NCBI GenBank assembly: GCA_022843825.1
Contig: JALHMX010000005.1
Span: forward strand, 1 to 64,000
Length of the DNA stretch: 64,000 nt
Direction of reading: 5' to 3'
From: Pseudobdellovibrionaceae bacterium
Lineage (GTDB): Bacteria; Bdellovibrionota; Bdellovibrionia; Bdellovibrionales; Bdellovibrionaceae
A program made the position numbers and the translations under genes. Positions 17,403 through 25,695 of the stretch are shown here, piece by piece (the stretch's first letter is position 1; every line of letters begins with the position of its first letter). The notes under the pieces are model-generated. The model was not told where the DNA came from and did no database searches. It saw only the letters and a list, made by a program, of their open reading frames with translations.

Positions 17403-18911
17403 ATGCGACAAATTCCGGTACGAGTTTACCCCTCTAAAGAAAAAATCGACAAAAAAGATCAGTTAGCTTGGAAGCTGGCTGAGATCAGCTCAGACAATGC
17501 TCCAATCAAAGAAGATGTTATCGATATGGTTATAAATCGAGTGATTGATAATGCCTCTGTAGCTATTGCAGCAGCTAATCGTCGCCCGGTGGCCTCTGCG
17601 AGGTCAATGGCATTAGCTCATCCTCGCGCTGGCGGATCCACTGTTTTCGGTATGCCTAATGATCAAAAATTTTCTTGTGAGTGGGCCGCTTGGGCCAACG
17701 GCACTGCCGTTCGCGAACTTGATTACCACGATACATTTTTAGCTGCTGATTACTCCCACCCAGGTGATAATATTCCACCGATATTAGCCGTGGCTCAACA
17801 AATGGGTAAGTCGGGAAAAGATTTTGTCCGCGCCGCAGTGACAGCTTATGAAATCCACGTCGATCTGGTTAAAGCCATTTGTCTGCATGAACACAAAAAA
17901 GATCATATCGCTCACTTGGCCCCGGCAGCTGCTGGCGGTATCGGGACCCTTCTAGGTTTATCTACTGATACAATTTACCAAGCTATTCAACAAGCCGTTC
18001 ATGTTTCATTTACAACGCGCCAATCACGCAAAGGTGAGATCTCTTCATGGAAAGCTTATGCCCCAGCGCACGCAGGTAAATTAGCAATTGAAGCTGTCGA
18101 CCGTTGCATGCGCGGAGAAGGCGCCCCTTCTCCGATTTACGAAGGAGAAGACTCTGTTATCTCTTACATGCTCAGTGGTAAAAATGGAAAATACAGTGTT
18201 CCTCTTCCTGAGCTCGGTGAAGAAAAGCGCGCCATTCTTGAAACCTACACCAAAGAGCATTCAGCTGAATACCAATCACAGGCCTTGATCGACTTAGCTG
18301 CACGCATGAAAACAAAAATTAAAAATTTTGATGATATTAAAGAGATAATGATTCACACATCTCATCATACTCATTACGTTATCGGTACCGGCGCTAACGA
18401 TCCTCAAAAAATGGATCCCTCAGCATCTCGTGAAACTTTAGATCATTCGATCATGTATATTTTTGCAGTGGCCTTACAAGATGGAACTTGGCACCATGTC
18501 GATTCCTATGCGCCAGAGCGCGCTCAGCGCCCTGATACTATTAAACTATGGCACAAAATTAAAACTGTAGAAGACGCCAAATGGACTGAAATGTATCACG
18601 ATCAAGATCCGAATAAAAAACGTTTCGGCGGTCGAGTTGAAATCACACTTAATGATGGCACTACAATCATTGATGAATTAGGTGTAGCGAATGCTCACCC
18701 TGCCGGTGCTCGCCCTTTCAAGCGCGCAGACTATATCAAAAAATTTGATACTTTAACGGCCGACATTATTACTAAAGAAGAAAGAAATCGTTTCATTTCT
18801 TTATGTGAACGTCTTCCTGAACTGACTGCGGCTGAAGTTCAACAACTGAATGTCCAAATCCCAATTGATAAGTTAGTGGCCAACAAACGTGATCAAAAAG
18901 GAATTTTTTAA
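17403..18911 (+). CDS. prpD: 2-methylcitrate dehydratase PrpD
   Basis: Converts 2-methylcitrate to 2-methylaconitate in the methylcitrate cycle, which degrades propionyl-CoA to pyruvate and succinate. The ATG at 17403 was chosen because AAGGAG lies just upstream; an earlier in-frame start at 17379 would include that ribosome site in the coding region. The product has 502 residues, near the E. coli length (483). Family segments include [13 protein letters not shown], the histidine-rich [18 protein letters not shown], and [17 protein letters not shown]. It leads the prpD-prpB-prpC cluster. No prpR-type regulator is adjacent. Confidence 0.94.
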   Translation: MRQIPVRVYPSKEKIDKKDQLAWKLAEISSDNAPIKEDVIDMVINRVIDNASVAIAAANRRPVASARSMALAHPRAGGSTVFGMPNDQKFSCEWAAWANGTAVRELDYHDTFLAADYSHPGDNIPPILAVAQQMGKSGKDFVRAAVTAYEIHVDLVKAICLHEHKKDHIAHLAPAAAGGIGTLLGLSTDTIYQAIQQAVHVSFTTRQSRKGEISSWKAYAPAHAGKLAIEAVDRCMRGEGAPSPIYEGEDSVISYMLSGKNGKYSVPLPELGEEKRAILETYTKEHSAEYQSQALIDLAARMKTKIKNFDDIKEIMIHTSHHTHYVIGTGANDPQKMDPSASRETLDHSIMYIFAVALQDGTWHHVDSYAPERAQRPDTIKLWHKIKTVEDAKWTEMYHDQDPNKKRFGGRVEITLNDGTTIIDELGVANAHPAGARPFKRADYIKKFDTLTADIITKEERNRFISLCERLPELTAAEVQQLNVQIPIDKLVANKRDQKGIF

Positions 18912-19810
18912 TGTTGTTTCCAACGACTACACCTCAAGAGAAAAGAAAACTTTTCCGCGAGAAATTAAAAGCCGGAAAGTTATTACAATTTCCAGGATCA
19001 TACTCCCCCCTAGTAAGTATGATGATTGAAAAAAAAGGGTTCGATGGAGTTTACATCTCAGGATCCGTCTTATCCAATGATCTGGGTTACCCGGATATTG
19101 GCTTAACTACCCTTTCTGAAGTCTCTTATCGTGGGCGTCAAATCGCGCGAACGACATCACTTCCTGCAATTATAGATGCTGATACTGGATGGGGTGAGCC
19201 CATGAACGTCACCCGCACCATTCAAGAATTTATTGAGATGGGCCTTTCAGGCTGTCACCTGGAGGACCAGGAAAATCCTAAGCGTTGTGGGCACTTAGAC
19301 AATAAGGCTATAGTAGAACCTCAAGCTATGCTTAAAAAGATCAAAGCCGCTGTTAACGGTAAAAAACTAGATCAAAACTTTCTACTCATCGCCCGAACTG
19401 ATGCGCGCGCCTCGGAAGGCTTAGAAAAAACCATCGACCGGGCTAAAGCTTATGTTGATGCCGGTGCCGATATGATTTTTCCTGAAGCGCTTCAAGATGA
19501 AAAAGAATTTGAACAAATGCGCAAAGCTATTTCAGCCCCGCTGTTGGCTAATATGACTGAGTTTGGAAAAGGAAAGCTTTACACCAAAGCAGAACTTGAA
19601 AACTTAGGTTACAACTTGGTGATTTATCCCGTGACGACGTTCCGCTTGGCCATGGGAAACACCGAAAAAGGCTTAGACATTATTAAAAGCACCGGCTCGC
19701 AAAATGAGGCGTTGTCTCTCATGCAAACTCGTCAACAACTGTATGATTTAACTCGTTATGAAGAGTACAACCAGTTCGATCAAAACATTTTCAATTTTAA
19801 ATTAAAATAA
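18911..19810 (+). CDS. prpB: Methylisocitrate lyase PrpB
   Basis: Splits 2-methylisocitrate into pyruvate and succinate. It belongs to the isocitrate lyase/PEP mutase superfamily, with the catalytic loop KRCGH at 124-128 (C126 as the expected acid). The Mg-binding acidic residues are seen in IIDADTGWGE (89-96) and HLEDQ (116-120). The 299-residue length matches characterised PrpB (296). The ATG shares one base with the prpD stop codon (TAATG), so the two genes are translationally coupled. Confidence 0.96.
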   Translation: MLFPTTTPQEKRKLFREKLKAGKLLQFPGSYSPLVSMMIEKKGFDGVYISGSVLSNDLGYPDIGLTTLSEVSYRGRQIARTTSLPAIIDADTGWGEPMNVTRTIQEFIEMGLSGCHLEDQENPKRCGHLDNKAIVEPQAMLKKIKAAVNGKKLDQNFLLIARTDARASEGLEKTIDRAKAYVDAGADMIFPEALQDEKEFEQMRKAISAPLLANMTEFGKGKLYTKAELENLGYNLVIYPVTTFRLAMGNTEKGLDIIKSTGSQNEALSLMQTRQQLYDLTRYEEYNQFDQNIFNFKLK

Positions 19811-19826
19811 AAGGAGCACCCCCCAC

Positions 19827-20993
19827 ATGGCTGAATATATTAATCCCGATTATGTCCCTGAACCAGAGAAGATGAATGTAAAAAAAGGACTTGAAGGCGT
19901 CGTTATGGATACTTCAAGCGTTTCCAAAGTTAATGCGGAAACTAACTCGCTTGTGTACCGCGGTTATCCAGTTCAGGATTTAGCAGAAAATTGCACTTTC
20001 GAAGAAGTGGCTTACCTGCTTTACAATGGTGAGCTTCCGAATAAATCTCAGTTAGAGGAATTTTCGAAAAAAGAGCGTTCATTACGTGATATCACCAAAG
20101 ATAATTTAAGCGTGATTAAAGCTTTACCTAAAAAATGTCACCCTATGGATTCTGTGCGGACTGGCGTCAGCTTCTTAGGTTGTGAAGATGAACGTATATG
20201 GGATGCAACGCCCGAGACAAACTTGGATAAAGCTGTTCGCTTGTTAGCAAAAATTCCAACTATGGTCGCCGCAGATTACCGCTTTAAAAAAGGTTTAGAT
20301 TTTATTGCGCCGAACCCTTCTTTATCAATAGCTGAAAATTTTTTCCACATGTGCTTTGGAAAAGTTCCCGATACAAAAATTGTTAAAGCTTTTGACGTGT
20401 CATTAGTACTTTATGCTGAGCACAGCTTTAATGCTTCAACATTTACCTCTAGAGTAGTGACTTCAACCCAGTCAGATATTTACTCGGCGACCACCGCCGG
20501 TATCGGTGCGCTGAAAGGACCATTACACGGCGGAGCCAATGAAATGGTGATGCACATGATGATAGAGATCGCCGATCCAACAAAAGCTGAGCAATGGATG
20601 ATCGATGCTTTAGCGCAGAAGAAAAAAGTGATGGGCTTTGGTCACCGCGTATATAAATCGGGTGATTCACGTGTTCCCACTATGAAAAAATATGCGCAAG
20701 TGATGGCGGATGCCATCGGTGATCAAAAATGGATGCAGATGTATAATTCCTTAGAAAAAGTTATGGTGGAAAAGAAAAAAATCTATCCGAATCTAGACTT
20801 TCCGGCGGGGCCTGCTTACTACATGATGGGCTTTGAAATTGATTTCTTTACTCCAATTTTTGTGATGGCTCGTACCACAGGGTGGTCCGCACACATTATG
20901 GAGCAAGCGGCGAATAACCGAATCATCCGTCCGCTTTCTGAGTACATCGGAAGCCCGCAACGCAAAGTGGCCCCGCTATCAGAAAGAAAATGA
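19827..20993 (+). CDS. prpC: 2-methylcitrate synthase PrpC (citrate synthase family)
   Basis: Condenses propionyl-CoA with oxaloacetate. It is a citrate synthase family member with the catalytic and binding histidines H199 (AEHSFNAST), H234 (GPLHGGANE) and H273 (GFGHRVYK), and the acidic residue in MGFEIDFFTPIF. The short length (388) and the position after prpD and prpB favour methylcitrate synthase over the TCA-cycle citrate synthase. Some family members do both. AAGGAG lies just upstream of the ATG, and the stop overlaps the next gene (ATGA). Confidence 0.92.
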   Translation: MAEYINPDYVPEPEKMNVKKGLEGVVMDTSSVSKVNAETNSLVYRGYPVQDLAENCTFEEVAYLLYNGELPNKSQLEEFSKKERSLRDITKDNLSVIKALPKKCHPMDSVRTGVSFLGCEDERIWDATPETNLDKAVRLLAKIPTMVAADYRFKKGLDFIAPNPSLSIAENFFHMCFGKVPDTKIVKAFDVSLVLYAEHSFNASTFTSRVVTSTQSDIYSATTAGIGALKGPLHGGANEMVMHMMIEIADPTKAEQWMIDALAQKKKVMGFGHRVYKSGDSRVPTMKKYAQVMADAIGDQKWMQMYNSLEKVMVEKKKIYPNLDFPAGPAYYMMGFEIDFFTPIFVMARTTGWSAHIMEQAANNRIIRPLSEYIGSPQRKVAPLSERK

Positions 20994-21241
20994 AGCATCT
21001 CGTTTTTTGTTTAATTTTAATAACTGCAGATCTTTTTTTTACGTCTTGTAATATTAAGCCGGAAGATCTGGTGGAAAATTTTAGTTATCAATACAGCGAA
21101 GCCTTTTGCGAAACTGGTTATCACAGCTTCAATACACTAAATGCCTACTGCGAAGCCTTGCGCAACGACGTTTTAAATAACGGTTGCGCTCGCGCCCAGC
21201 GCCAAGATGCTTTTTATAATCGATGCTCAGGAAGTTTTTAG
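20990..21241 (+). CDS. Small cysteine-rich lipoprotein
   Basis: An 83-residue protein with a type II signal peptide: a hydrophobic segment (3-17) ending at a lipobox-like FFTSC (C20). Four further cysteines lie in the mature part (CETGYHS, AYCEAL, NNGCARA, NRCSGSF), suggesting two disulfides in the periplasm. The ATG overlaps the prpC stop codon, so it is translationally coupled to the methylcitrate cluster. A role there is not evident. No family was recognised. Confidence 0.75.
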   Translation: MKHLVFCLILITADLFFTSCNIKPEDLVENFSYQYSEAFCETGYHSFNTLNAYCEALRNDVLNNGCARAQRQDAFYNRCSGSF

Positions 21242-21243
21242 CT

Positions 21244-21285
21244 TACAGCGAGCAGCTTTGTTGAGCTACAGCGAGCAGCTTTTAA
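21244..21285. repeat. Two tandem copies of a short motif at the holA 3' end
   Basis: ACAGCGAGCAGCTTT occurs at about 21245 and again at about 21269, flanked by similar AGCT/AGC bases, as an imperfect tandem duplication. One copy encodes the last residues of holA and the other lies just past its stop codon. Confidence 0.6.
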
Positions 21286-22267
21286 GAACCATGTTCTCAA
21301 GCCAAATATGCGATGACACCGGAGAAGATTTTAAAGCGCGATCAGTGTCCGATAAGACGACCAATGCTTCTTCGATTTTTTTAACCGGCCACAAACGAGC
21401 CTGATCACAATAGCCTTCGATAAAATACGCTGGGACCTGAGCCATGCTGGCCAGCTTCGCTCCGCCAATGCCTTGATCCATACCGGAACGAATGGTTAAT
21501 AAAATTCGCATATGCCGAGCTAAAAGACTGACAATTCCGATTTCACTTTGACCTTGATCTATTAAACTCACCAATTGCTCTAAGGCCAGTACGCGATCTT
21601 TTTTACCAATCGCTCGAGTAAAATCAAAAACACTTTCCTCTTTGCTATTCGACACCACGCTGTTGACGTCTTGCACATCAACGACCGATTTTCCATTTAA
21701 GAAATTTTTAATTTTTTCAATCTGATTACTTAGCTCTGAAAGATTATTCCCTACTAGGCGATGAAGCCTGTGGGTTGCTTCTTTAGAAAATTTGAGTTCA
21801 AAATTCTGAGCCAAGTAATTAATCCATTGTGGAACCTGATTATCATAGGGCTTTTTAAACTCAGCCGAAACGGCCGCATCCATTAATGACTTCACACCTT
21901 TTTTTCGCTTATCGACTTTATCTGCTAAAACAACAAAAACTGTAGACTCCACCGGATTAGACCACAGTGATTGAAGCTCGCTCCATTCCGCTTCCTTAAG
22001 TTCATGGGCGTTTTTTAATATCACAAGCCGATGCTGTGACATCACTGGTAAAGTTTCAACGGTGTCTTTAATTACGCCAACTTCCGTATCAGCGGCATAG
22101 AATGATGCAAAATTAAAATCGAATGTGCTTTCACTAAGAACTGCGGCTTTGAAACGATCTGGAATTTGATTTAACAAAAAAGGCTCGTCTCCGAAAAAGA
22201 AATACACCGGCTTTAGCTTCTTAGCCTCTAAATCTTTGTAAATCACTTGCGAATCGACTACGGGCAT
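21266..22267 (-). CDS. holA: DNA polymerase III delta subunit
   Basis: Subunit of the clamp loader that opens the beta clamp during replication. The 333-residue length matches E. coli HolA (343). The N-terminal segment KPVYFFFGDEPFLLNQIPDRFK is the family signature. The central Rossmann-like region and the C-terminal collar domain (VSLLARHMRILLTIRSGM) follow. The start has AGGAAG upstream. It follows lptE by 29 bases, and the lptE-holA order is conserved in many Proteobacteria, which supports both assignments. Confidence 0.95.
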   Translation of the reverse strand: MPVVDSQVIYKDLEAKKLKPVYFFFGDEPFLLNQIPDRFKAAVLSESTFDFNFASFYAADTEVGVIKDTVETLPVMSQHRLVILKNAHELKEAEWSELQSLWSNPVESTVFVVLADKVDKRKKGVKSLMDAAVSAEFKKPYDNQVPQWINYLAQNFELKFSKEATHRLHRLVGNNLSELSNQIEKIKNFLNGKSVVDVQDVNSVVSNSKEESVFDFTRAIGKKDRVLALEQLVSLIDQGQSEIGIVSLLARHMRILLTIRSGMDQGIGGAKLASMAQVPAYFIEGYCDQARLWPVKKIEEALVVLSDTDRALKSSPVSSHIWLENMVLKSCSL

Positions 22268-22296
22268 TCTGCTTCCTGAACTATTAAGTTAAATGA

Positions 22297-22881
22297 CTAA
22301 AAATTATCAACTAAACGATCTAATGCAAGTTGCATCATATCCTTGGATATTGACTCCAAAGTCTGCCTTCTCTCGGACAAATTGTAAAGATTGTTAGCCG
22401 AATTAATGACAGGCAAAGTTATCTGTGGAGGAGTATAATTTTTAGAGTTCGTATAATTAGCAGACCACAATATTTTTTGTGTTTTTTTATCTGTAAGCGT
22501 AATAGTTACGTTTACAGTAACTCGCACTATGGCAGACAAAACTGAGCCATACGGAAGAAACTGAGTATTCTTAGCTTCGGTTACAGACTCATCTGATTTC
22601 AATTCCACAGAGTGGATAACACCTGTCAGAATACCCTCTGCCGCAGAAGCCTCATTAACCAGCTTAACACGACCGAAGCGCAAGACCTCGTCTTTAAGCG
22701 CATCGGTGAAAAACACTTCCACATTGGGTTCGCGCGACACGTTGGAAAATACGGGAACCTGAACAGTTTGAATGTCTCCCGGAAATCGATCAACTTTGTT
22801 GCTGAGCTTGTACGCACACCCTGTGGTCAATATAAAGCAAAGCACTAAGGTGACAAATTTAAAGACAAAGTTTCTGTTCAT
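22297..22881 (-). CDS. lptE: LPS-assembly lipoprotein LptE
   Basis: Outer-membrane lipoprotein that plugs the LptD barrel during lipopolysaccharide export. The signal peptide ends in the lipobox LTTGC. The mature protein has the family pattern (CAYKLS, then IQTVQVPVFSN, then alternating strands), and a C-terminal helix with SISKDMMQLALDRLV. The start was set at the ATG at 22881. Two longer in-frame starts (22896 and 22917) exist, but the longest overlaps the divergent aminotransferase gene, and none has a clear ribosome site. It is followed by holA. Confidence 0.87.
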   Translation of the reverse strand: MNRNFVFKFVTLVLCFILTTGCAYKLSNKVDRFPGDIQTVQVPVFSNVSREPNVEVFFTDALKDEVLRFGRVKLVNEASAAEGILTGVIHSVELKSDESVTEAKNTQFLPYGSVLSAIVRVTVNVTITLTDKKTQKILWSANYTNSKNYTPPQITLPVINSANNLYNLSERRQTLESISKDMMQLALDRLVDNF

Positions 22882-22910
22882 TGGTTTAATAAACATCCAA
22901 GGTACAATAA

Positions 22911-24053
22911 ATGTCAAATTCTATATTGCTATTAGCCCCAGGCCCTGTGCAACTCCACCCAAAAGTTCAAACGATTTTATCCATGCCTATGGTTCATCAT
23001 CGCACACCTGAGTTCGATCTTATTTTTAAATCCGCGCTGGATAATTTAAAATTTATTTTCCAAACTCGACAGCCTGCTTTTATGTTAAGCTCTACTGGCA
23101 CTGGCGGCATGGAGTGCTTATTGGTTAACGTTCTTAACCCTGGCGAAAAAGTTCTGGCGATTATCAATGGTAAATTTGGTGAGCGCTGGGCAGAAATGGC
23201 TCAAGCCTACGGCGCAGAAGTGATTCGCTATGATATTCCATGGGGACAAGCGGCTTCAGCTGACGAAGTTAAAAAATACTTTGAACAGCACAATGATATT
23301 AAAATTGTTTTAGTGCAAGCCTGTGAAACCAGTACCGCTACTAAAAATCCGATCCAAGAAATTTCCACTGTTGTTGCGAACACACCTGCATTGTTACTAG
23401 TCGACGGAATAACTGCGCTAGGAGCATACCACATTCCCATGGACGAATGGAAAATTGACGGCCTAGTTGGCGGAAGCCAAAAGGCCTTTATGTTGCCCAC
23501 AGGGTTAAGTTTTGTGTGTTTTTCCGAAAAAGCCTGGAAAAAAATTAAAATAACTAAAAATAGAACCTACTATTTTAATATTCAAAATGAATTGGCCGCT
23601 AATCTTCGTGGCGAATGTTTATTTTCTGCTAACGTTCCCTTGATCCGCGGCTTAGATTATATTCTTCATCGTATGCAACATCATGGACTTACAAAGCACT
23701 TCAGCCATATAGCACAAAGGGCTAATTACACACGATCGATGGCGAAGATTATGGGTCTTGAGCTATTTTCACAGTCTCCTTCAGAATCAGTCACAGCCTT
23801 GAAGCTGCCGCCAAATGTAAATGGAGTAAAATTTCGGGATGACCTAGAAAAAAAATATCATCTTACCGTCATGGGTGGACAAGATCAGCTTAAAGGAAAA
23901 ATTATTCGTATAGGCCATATGGGATATATTACAGCTCGTGATCTTCATGAAACCACATTGCGCCTAACGCGGGCATTTAACGAAAATAATTATCAAATGA
24001 ATTTAAATGAAATAGACTACCAATCGAAAACATTACTTGAAGGTCAGGTTTAA
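22911..24053 (+). CDS. Class V PLP-dependent aminotransferase (serine/alanine-glyoxylate type)
   Basis: Fold-type I aminotransferase. The N-terminal LLAPGPVQLHPKV and HHRTPEF are typical of serine-pyruvate and alanine-glyoxylate enzymes. The phosphate-binding SSTGTGGME (60-68), the PLP-nitrogen aspartate D165 (in LVDGITALG) and the Schiff-base lysine K191 (in GGSQKAFMLPTG) are all present. The C-terminal domain has HMGYITARDL, like alanine-glyoxylate aminotransferases. The exact amino donor cannot be set from sequence. It is divergent from lptE with only 29 bases between start codons, and precedes purA by one base. Confidence 0.88.
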   Translation: MSNSILLLAPGPVQLHPKVQTILSMPMVHHRTPEFDLIFKSALDNLKFIFQTRQPAFMLSSTGTGGMECLLVNVLNPGEKVLAIINGKFGERWAEMAQAYGAEVIRYDIPWGQAASADEVKKYFEQHNDIKIVLVQACETSTATKNPIQEISTVVANTPALLLVDGITALGAYHIPMDEWKIDGLVGGSQKAFMLPTGLSFVCFSEKAWKKIKITKNRTYYFNIQNELAANLRGECLFSANVPLIRGLDYILHRMQHHGLTKHFSHIAQRANYTRSMAKIMGLELFSQSPSESVTALKLPPNVNGVKFRDDLEKKYHLTVMGGQDQLKGKIIRIGHMGYITARDLHETTLRLTRAFNENNYQMNLNEIDYQSKTLLEGQV

Positions 24054-24054
24054 T

Positions 24055-25365
24055 ATGTCAATAACAGTGGTTGTTGGAGCTCAATGGGGTGACGAAGGAA
24101 AAGGTAAGTTGATCGATGTATTTGCCACTCATGCAGATACCATCGTGCGCTTTCAAGGCGGCTCAAATGCCGGACACACCTTAGTGGTCAAAGGCAAGAA
24201 AACCATTCTTCATCTGATTCCCTCAGGCATTCTTCATCAAGAAAAAACCTGTGTTATCACTTCCAGTGTCGTCATTGATATTTTTGGCTTACTGGAAGAG
24301 ATCAAACGCTTACGCGAATCAGGCGTAGAAATCGGACCTTCACAATTATTTATCTCAGACCGCGCCACGGTTTTACTTCCTTATCACAAAAGCATTGATA
24401 AAGCGCGCGAGCTGGCTTTAACCAAAGACACCAATAAGGAAAAAATTGGAACCACCGGAAAAGGTATTGGTCCGGCCTATGAAGATCGTGCCTCTCGACA
24501 TGCCTTAATTATGAGTGATTTATTTGAACCTGAAACTTTACTTCAAAAAATTGAACATGCTTTAAAAGAAAAAAACTTCCTTCTGAAAAACATGTACGAT
24601 ATGCCAGAAATTAACGCTAAACAGTTACATGAGCAAATTCTAGACGTTGTCGAACAGCTGCGACCATTCAGAAAATCAGACACCAGCCTGTATATTTCTC
24701 AAAAACTGAAAGAAGGTAAACGTCTTCTGTTTGAAGGTGCTCAAGGCACATTATTAGATATCCACCACGGAACCTATCCATTTGTAACAAGTTCTTCCAC
24801 TTTAGCTGGCTCTGGCGCAACCAGTGCCGGCATCGGACCCTACCATCTTTCGAAAGTGATAGGCGTGTTTAAAGCCTATTGCACGCGCGTAGGCAGCGGT
24901 CCTTTTCCCACTGAACTGACAGATTCCATTGGTGAAAAAATTCAAGCCGAAGGTCACGAGTTCGGATCCACCACAGGCCGTGCACGTCGCTGTGGTTGGT
25001 TAGATCTGGTCGCATTAAAATATGCCATTCGGCTGAATGGCATCAACAGCTTGGCCATCATGAAGCTAGATGTGCTGTCATGCCTAGATGAAGTTTATGT
25101 TTGCACCGGCTACAAAATTGGAAATGAAATCGTTCATGATTTTCCCACGGACACCAGCCTATTAAAAAACATCGAACCGATTTTGGAAAAATTCCCCGGC
25201 TGGAAAGAGGATCTTACGGCGATCAGATCAGTGATGAGTTTACCTCGAAAAGCGACAGATTATATTCACTTCATTCAAAGATACTTAGGATGCCCGATTG
25301 ACGTCATCTCTGTGGGGCCAGATCGTGAGCAAACTTTGTGGGTGAAACCGGTCTACAAAGACTGA
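24055..25365 (+). CDS. purA: Adenylosuccinate synthetase
   Basis: GTP-dependent enzyme that joins IMP and aspartate in AMP synthesis. The start at 24055 gives MSITVVVGAQWGDEGKGK, the universal N-terminus with the catalytic Asp and P-loop. An earlier frame start at 24037 lies inside the upstream gene. GSNAGHT, the IMP-binding TTGKGIGPAYEDRASR and the switch-like GSTTGRARRCGW are all present. The 436-residue length is normal. It follows the aminotransferase stop by one base and uses AAGGTCAGG as ribosome site. Confidence 0.97.
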   Translation: MSITVVVGAQWGDEGKGKLIDVFATHADTIVRFQGGSNAGHTLVVKGKKTILHLIPSGILHQEKTCVITSSVVIDIFGLLEEIKRLRESGVEIGPSQLFISDRATVLLPYHKSIDKARELALTKDTNKEKIGTTGKGIGPAYEDRASRHALIMSDLFEPETLLQKIEHALKEKNFLLKNMYDMPEINAKQLHEQILDVVEQLRPFRKSDTSLYISQKLKEGKRLLFEGAQGTLLDIHHGTYPFVTSSSTLAGSGATSAGIGPYHLSKVIGVFKAYCTRVGSGPFPTELTDSIGEKIQAEGHEFGSTTGRARRCGWLDLVALKYAIRLNGINSLAIMKLDVLSCLDEVYVCTGYKIGNEIVHDFPTDTSLLKNIEPILEKFPGWKEDLTAIRSVMSLPRKATDYIHFIQRYLGCPIDVISVGPDREQTLWVKPVYKD

Positions 25366-25393
25366 GCAAAGATTGAGCACGGGAAAAAACCCT

Positions 25394-25420
25394 TTGACTG
25401 AAACCCCGGTTTATTAGAAA
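25394..25420 (+). promoter_or_regulatory. Probable promoter of the tRNA-Lys/tRNA-Glu pair
   Basis: TTGACT (25394-25399) is a strong -35. The best -10 match is TAGAAA about 15 bases on, which is weak, followed by a GC-rich GCGTCTC discriminator as is common at stable-RNA promoters. The tRNA-Lys 5' end is at 25445. Confidence 0.45.
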
Positions 25421-25444
25421 TTAGCGTCTCTGAGATTCGAGAGT

Positions 25445-25520
25445 GGTTCGCTAGCTCAGCTGGTAGAGCATTTCACTTTTAATGAAAGGGTCGATGGTTC
25501 GAATCCATCGCGAGCCACCA
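25445..25520 (+). tRNA. tRNA-Lys (anticodon TTT)
   Basis: A 76-base cloverleaf. The acceptor stem GGTTCGC pairs with GCGAGCC (one G-U). The anticodon stem TTTCA/TGAAA holds a loop with TTT. GGTTCGAATCC forms the T-arm and CCA is encoded. It lies 23 bases before tRNA-Glu in the same direction. Confidence 0.97.
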
Positions 25521-25543
25521 ATTTTTGAATCTTGTCTTCGTTC

Positions 25544-25619
25544 GTTCCCATCGTCTAGTGGCCTAGGACACCTCCCTTTCACGGAGGATACAGGGGTTCA
25601 AATCCCCTTGGGAACGCCA
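25544..25619 (+). tRNA. tRNA-Glu (anticodon TTC), integration target
   Basis: A 76-base cloverleaf. The acceptor stem GTTCCCA pairs with TGGGAAC. The anticodon stem CCTCC/GGAGG has the TTC anticodon at 25578-25580, and CCA is encoded. Its 3' 31 bases form the left part of a 37-bp direct repeat whose second copy lies at 35097-35133. The element has therefore integrated here and restored a complete tRNA. Confidence 0.97.
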
Positions 25620-25625
25620 ATATTT
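25589..25625 (+). repeat. attL: 37-bp direct repeat overlapping the tRNA-Glu 3' end
   Basis: Identical over 37 bases to 35097-35133. It covers the T-arm, the acceptor 3' strand, CCA and six bases beyond the gene. The sequences diverge on both sides, which defines the crossover region of the integrative element. Confidence 0.93.
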
Positions 25626-25657
25626 CTCGCAACATATTGAAATCACTCATATTTTTA

Positions 25658-25685
25658 TACAGGAATCCCTGTAATTTTACAGGGG
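25658..25685 (+). promoter_or_regulatory. Clustered TACAGG motifs between attL and the integrase gene
   Basis: TACAGG-AATC-CCTGTA (25658-25673) is an inverted pair. It is followed by TACAGGGG (25678-25685), the same 8 bases that open the attL repeat at 25589 and attR at 35097. These may be integrase binding sites and may also control integrase expression, since they end 10 bases before its start codon. Confidence 0.4.
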
Positions 25686-25695
25686 TTATAGGTGA

